The notes below the pieces were generated by a model. It had not been told where the DNA came from, did no database searches, and saw only the letters and a list, made by a program, of their open reading frames with translations. A stretch of DNA of 9,203 nucleotides. Origin: Actinomycetes bacterium. Its GTDB lineage: Bacteria; Actinomycetota; Acidimicrobiia; Acidimicrobiales; RAAP-2. A program made the position numbers and the translations under genes. Shown here in pieces: positions 6,246-9,203 of the stretch. Within the stretch, counting starts at the first letter, position 1; every line of letters begins with the position of its first letter. The stretch is taken from the NCBI GenBank assembly GCA_021777285.1, contig JAJYDR010000097.1:1-9203 (forward strand), read 5' to 3'.

Positions 6246-7399
6246 GTTCGCTCCATGAGTCGATGGCGAAGTGGTGCGTCCTCGGCCACGAGGATCGCCG
6301 TGCGCGCGAGCGCCACGGCACCGTCGATGACGGCGCCGTCGGCGCTCTCGCCGACGCAGGCGGCGGCGAACTCGGGTTGGTGATTCACCGCACCGTTCGT
6401 CGCGATGGCGAGGAGTGGATGGATGGACGGGACCACGAGCGAGACGTTCGCCATGTCCGTCGAGAGCGTGGGCGCCGGTTCGCCGCGATCGTCGAGTTCG
6501 AAACTCCGGCCCAGTGACTCCGCCGCGCTGCGGTAGTGGCGAAGGACGTCGGGGTCCGACTCCATATGCGAGAAGGCGCTGCCGAGCGTGGTGATGGTCA
6601 GTGAGGCCCCAGTCGCCAGTGCGCCGGCGCTGAAGCACCGATCGACCCGCTCACGCAGTTCGGCCAGCCGGTCGATCGTGGTCGCCCGGCACATGTAGCG
6701 TCCGACGACGCGCGACGGGATGATATTGGCGGCCGATCCGCCCTCGACGACGATGCCGTGGATCTGGTCGCCGGGGCGTAGCTGTTGACGCAGGAGACTC
6801 AGTGACACCTGGGCAATCGTCAGCGCGTCTAGGGCGTTGATGCCCTCCCAGGGGGCGGCCGAGGCGTGGGCCTCACGGCCGTCGTAGCGCACGTCGAAAT
6901 GATCCACGGCCAGGCACGCGGCATCGAGCCGGTCGCTCGGCCAGGGGTGGACCATCATCGCGACGTGGACGTCGTCGAAGTAGCCCGCATTCACGAGGTC
7001 GATCTTGCCGCCGCCTCCCTCCTCGGAGGGGGTTCCGAGCAGCACGACGGTGAGGTCGAGTTCGTCGGCGACCGCTGCGAGACCGATCGCCGCTCCGAGG
7101 GACGCGGCGGCGATGATGTTGTGCCCGCAGGCGTGACCGACGTCGGGCAGCGCGTCGTATTCCGCGCACAGCGCGACGTGCAGCGACCCGTGTCCGGCCG
7201 AGGCGCGAAAGGCTGTCGCGAGACCGGCGATCCCGCGTTCGACCGTAAAGCCGTGGGACTCGGCTGCCCGGGCGACCGCCTCGGCGCTCACGAACTCCTC
7301 GTAGCCGAGTTCGGGGTTCGCGTGGATGAAGTGACTCAGGTCGAGCAGGTCCTGGCGGGCCGCGGTGACGGCCGTGGTCGCTCGATCCCGCGGCGTCAT
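6242..7399 (-). CDS. M20-family amidohydrolase/metallopeptidase (AbgB/PM20D2-like)
   Basis: A cytoplasmic metal-dependent amidohydrolase of 385 residues, the normal M20D length. These enzymes cleave N-acyl or peptide bonds of small amino-acid conjugates; the substrate here is unknown. Metal and catalytic residues visible are the EYDALPD segment (80-86), H89/C91/H93 in GHACGHN, E126/E127 in PSEEGGGG, H151 in MVHPWPSD, and H340 in NHQPEF near the C-terminus. GHACGHN instead of GHACGHD points to the p-aminobenzoyl-glutamate hydrolase/PM20D2 branch. The lid (dimerisation) domain lies at about 165-280, including [10 protein letters not shown] and GGSAANIIP. There is no signal peptide. ATG 7399 overlaps the upstream carboxylase stop as ATGA (7396-7399), and its own stop overlaps the next start the same way. 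This implies translational coupling across all three genes. A link to acyl-CoA carboxylation is not obvious from the family. Confidence 0.9.
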   Translation of the reverse strand: MTPRDRATTAVTAARQDLLDLSHFIHANPELGYEEFVSAEAVARAAESHGFTVERGIAGLATAFRASAGHGSLHVALCAEYDALPDVGHACGHNIIAAASLGAAIGLAAVADELDLTVVLLGTPSEEGGGGKIDLVNAGYFDDVHVAMMVHPWPSDRLDAACLAVDHFDVRYDGREAHASAAPWEGINALDALTIAQVSLSLLRQQLRPGDQIHGIVVEGGSAANIIPSRVVGRYMCRATTIDRLAELRERVDRCFSAGALATGASLTITTLGSAFSHMESDPDVLRHYRSAAESLGRSFELDDRGEPAPTLSTDMANVSLVVPSIHPLLAIATNGAVNHQPEFAAACVGESADGAVIDGAVALARTAILVAEDAPLRHRLMERT

Positions 7400-9150
7400 T
7401 CGACGACGGCGACCACGTCGCCGGCGCTTACCGCGTCGCCTGGCTTGACCTTGATCGCGGTGACCACGCCCGATTTCTCGGCGCCCACGGCGTTCTCCAT
7501 CTTCATCGCCTCGAGGATGACCAGGGTGTCACCCGCGTTCACCGACTGGCCGACTTCGACCGACACCTTGACGATGGTGCCTTGCATCGGCACCGAGACG
7601 GTGCCCGAGCCACTCCCGACCACGCCCGCGTGGTGCTGGCGGCGGGGCTTGGCGGCGGTGCTCGTCGGTTTGCCCAACTCGTGGTCGCCGGCGTCGTCCA
7701 GCCACAGCGCGACGGTGACCCGCCGCCCGTCGACCTCGGCGAGGACGTCGCGGCGAACGAGTCCGTCGGCCGCAATGGCGCCGGTCGCCGCGGGGCTCGT
7801 GATCCCCGAGAAGTCCAGGGTCTCCTCGACCCATTTGGTGGAATGGGTCCCGTTCACGAAGTCGTCACTCGACAGGATGACGGTGTCGGCCGGCAGCGTG
7901 GTCGCCACACCCTCGATCGTCGTCTCTTCGATGGCGCGCAGCATCCGTCGCCGAGCGCGTTCGCGCTCCGGGGCCCAGACGATGAGCTTGCCGATGAGGT
8001 TGTCGTAGTACTGCGATATCGTGTCGCCGGCCTCGTAGCCGGCGTCGAGGCGCACACCGGGTCCCGCGGGCTGGCGGAACGCGGTGATCGTCCCCGGCGA
8101 CGGCGAGAAGCGGCCGCCGGCGGGGTCCTCGGCGTTGATCCGGATCTCGATGGCGTGCCCGTCTCGACGTACGTCGTCCTGTCCGAAGGGGAGTGCCTCA
8201 CCCGAGGCGATGCGCAACTGCCACTCGACGAGGTCGAGTCCCGTGACCAACTCGGTCACGGGGTGCTCGACCTGGAGCCGGGTGTTCATCTCGAGGAAGT
8301 AGAACTCGTCGTCTTGGTAGAGGAACTCGACCGTGCCGGCGTTCACGTAGCCGCACGCGCGCGAGACCTTGACGGCCGCCTCGCCCATGGCGACGCGGAC
8401 GGCGTCGGGGAAGTTAGCGGCCGGCGACTCCTCGACGAGCTTTTGGTGGCGACGCTGGGCCGAGCAGTCGCGTTCGCCGAGCCAGAGCGTGTTGCCGTGG
8501 GTGTCGGCGAGGACCTGCATCTCGATGTGACGCGGCCACGTCAGGTACCGCTCGACGTAGCACTCGGCACGGCCGAAGTAGCTGAGCGCCTCGCGCTGGG
8601 CACTCTCGAAGGCCGCGGCCGCCTCGTCGGGGCCCGACACGACCTTCATCCCACGCCCGCCACCGCCGTACGCGGCCTTGATGGCAACCGGCCACCCGAA
8701 CTCGCGACCGAAGTCCACAACCTCGTCGGCGTGCTGGAGCGTCTCGTTGCGACCAGGCACGCCGGCCACGCCCGCGCGCTCGGCCGCGAGCCGCGAGGAG
8801 ATCTTGTCGCCCATGACCTCGATCGCCTCAGGCGGCGGTCCGATGAACGTGACCCCGCGTGAGGTGATGGCGCGCGCGAAGTCGGTGTTCTCCGAGAAGA
8901 AGCCGTAGCCGGGGTGCACGGCGTCGGCGCCGGAGCGTTCGATGATCGCGAGGATCGCCTCGGTGTTGAGGTAGCTCTCGGCGGCGGTCGAGCCGCCGAG
9001 CGCGTAGGCCTCGTCGGCCAGGCGTACGTGCAGCGCGTGGCGGTCGAGTTCGGAGTAGACGGCCACGGTCGCGATGCCGAGCTCACGACACGTGCGCATG
9101 ACCCGCACGGCGATTTCGCCACGGTTGGCGATTAGGACCTTCTGTAACAC
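7396..9150 (-). CDS. Acyl-CoA (acetyl-/propionyl-CoA) carboxylase alpha subunit: biotin carboxylase plus BCCP
   Basis: Carboxylates its own biotin with bicarbonate and ATP; a separate carboxyltransferase (beta) subunit, not in the window, then moves CO2 to acetyl- or propionyl-CoA. The 584 residues comprise biotin carboxylase (about 1-450, ATP-grasp) and a C-terminal biotin carrier domain (about 510-584). Seen: [11 protein letters not shown] at the N-terminus, K158 with glycine loop YGGGGRGM (161-168), [14 protein letters not shown] (from E287, with N289 and R291), RINAEDP (R337), and [10 protein letters not shown] with biotinyl lysine K550, 35 residues from the end as usual. The start is GTG 9150, not the farther GTG 9186: a GGAGGA site precedes it and the protein then aligns with E. 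coli AccC from residue 1. Acetyl or propionyl preference cannot be read from this subunit. It is the first gene of a three-gene operon. The nearby mutase suggests propionyl-CoA (inference). Confidence 0.95.
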   Translation of the reverse strand: MLQKVLIANRGEIAVRVMRTCRELGIATVAVYSELDRHALHVRLADEAYALGGSTAAESYLNTEAILAIIERSGADAVHPGYGFFSENTDFARAITSRGVTFIGPPPEAIEVMGDKISSRLAAERAGVAGVPGRNETLQHADEVVDFGREFGWPVAIKAAYGGGGRGMKVVSGPDEAAAAFESAQREALSYFGRAECYVERYLTWPRHIEMQVLADTHGNTLWLGERDCSAQRRHQKLVEESPAANFPDAVRVAMGEAAVKVSRACGYVNAGTVEFLYQDDEFYFLEMNTRLQVEHPVTELVTGLDLVEWQLRIASGEALPFGQDDVRRDGHAIEIRINAEDPAGGRFSPSPGTITAFRQPAGPGVRLDAGYEAGDTISQYYDNLIGKLIVWAPERERARRRMLRAIEETTIEGVATTLPADTVILSSDDFVNGTHSTKWVEETLDFSGITSPAATGAIAADGLVRRDVLAEVDGRRVTVALWLDDAGDHELGKPTSTAAKPRRQHHAGVVGSGSGTVSVPMQGTIVKVSVEVGQSVNAGDTLVILEAMKMENAVGAEKSGVVTAIKVKPGDAVSAGDVVAVVE

Positions 9151-9153
9151 GCG

Positions 9154-9160
9154 TTCCTCC
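9154..9160 (-). promoter_or_regulatory. Ribosome binding site of the carboxylase alpha subunit
   Basis: On the minus strand the sequence GGAGGAA is followed by CGC and then GTG at 9150. It is the only strong site near the gene and decides between GTG 9150 and the upstream in-frame GTG 9186. Confidence 0.7.
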
Positions 9161-9197
9161 GTCTCAGCACTGTCCTTTTCTACCACTCGGCCTCTCG

Positions 9198-9203
9198 ACC
9201 CTA
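9198..9203 (-). promoter_or_regulatory. Possible -10 element of the carboxylase operon (at window edge)
   Basis: Read on the minus strand the last six bases of the window are TAGGGT, a good actinobacterial -10. It would give a leader of about 40 bases to GTG 9150. The -35 region lies outside the window, so this cannot be confirmed. TAGAAA at 9182-9177 on the same strand is a weaker alternative. Confidence 0.35.

Noticed and set aside
6246..6638. Upstream extension of the ABM reading frame
   Set aside because: The extra 131 residues are Arg-rich and overlap the hydrolase coding sequence in another frame; ATG 6245 in an ATGA overlap is the natural start.
6866..8862. Long plus-strand frames (380 and 426 residues) opposite the hydrolase and carboxylase genes
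   Set aside because: They are antisense to conserved domains, have low-complexity Arg/Val/Asp composition and match no family I know.
1..9203. Search for a novel defence, mobile or secretion system, CRISPR repeats, tRNAs or riboswitches
   Set aside because: No repeats with regular spacing, no transposase, integrase or nuclease motifs, no tRNA-like cloverleaf and no cobalamin-riboswitch-like leader were seen; all gene-sized stretches belong to recognised metabolic or housekeeping families.

Overview
The window is strongly GC-rich and gene-dense. It has GTG and TTG starts, at least one probable leaderless mRNA, actinobacterial TANNNT-type -10 elements and actinobacterial-style gene content. 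This suggests a high-GC actinobacterium; an Acidimicrobiia-like lineage would fit the gene mix, but that is an inference from gene types and not a phylogenetic result. No tRNA, rRNA, CRISPR array, insertion sequence or phage gene is visible, and no stretch over about 80 bases in the interior lacks a gene.

Layout. (1) Positions 2-1888, plus strand: the 3' part of a PduO-type cob(I)alamin adenosyltransferase gene, then pepA (M17 leucyl aminopeptidase) 9 bases downstream behind a strong ribosome binding site. (2) Positions 1866-2480, minus strand: a nitroreductase-family flavoprotein whose 3' end overlaps pepA tail to tail. (3) Positions 2557-3726, plus strand: a rhodanese-ThiF/MoeB fusion (sulfur-carrier-protein adenylyltransferase), divergent from the nitroreductase. 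(4) Positions 3762-4334, minus strand: a zinc-ribbon plus RDD-family membrane protein, separated from the previous gene by a strong hairpin. (5) Positions 4375-5955, plus strand: a methylmalonyl-CoA mutase large subunit without a B12 domain, divergent from the RDD gene and probably leaderless from a -10 element read on both strands. (6) Positions 9150 to 5952, minus strand: a compact three-gene operon of an acyl-CoA carboxylase alpha subunit (biotin carboxylase plus BCCP), an M20 amidohydrolase and a small antibiotic-biosynthesis-monooxygenase (ABM) domain protein, joined by two ATGA overlaps.

How they fit together. Three transcription units carry parts of one pathway. The biotin-dependent carboxylase subunit can make methylmalonyl-CoA from propionyl-CoA, the mutase converts methylmalonyl-CoA to succinyl-CoA, and the adenosyltransferase makes the adenosylcobalamin the mutase needs. 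The carboxyltransferase subunit, the epimerase, the mutase B12-binding small subunit and the MeaB-type chaperone are not in the window. The aminopeptidase, nitroreductase, sulfurtransferase/adenylyltransferase and RDD protein look like ordinary housekeeping neighbours.

I did not find an undescribed multi-gene system. The points most worth a second look are the overlapping bidirectional -10 between the RDD and mutase genes, the perfect hairpin whose loop holds both overlapping stop codons of two convergent genes (5942-5963), the split mutase, the inverted domain order in the rhodanese/ThiF protein, and the translational coupling of an M20 hydrolase and an ABM protein to an acyl-CoA carboxylase.
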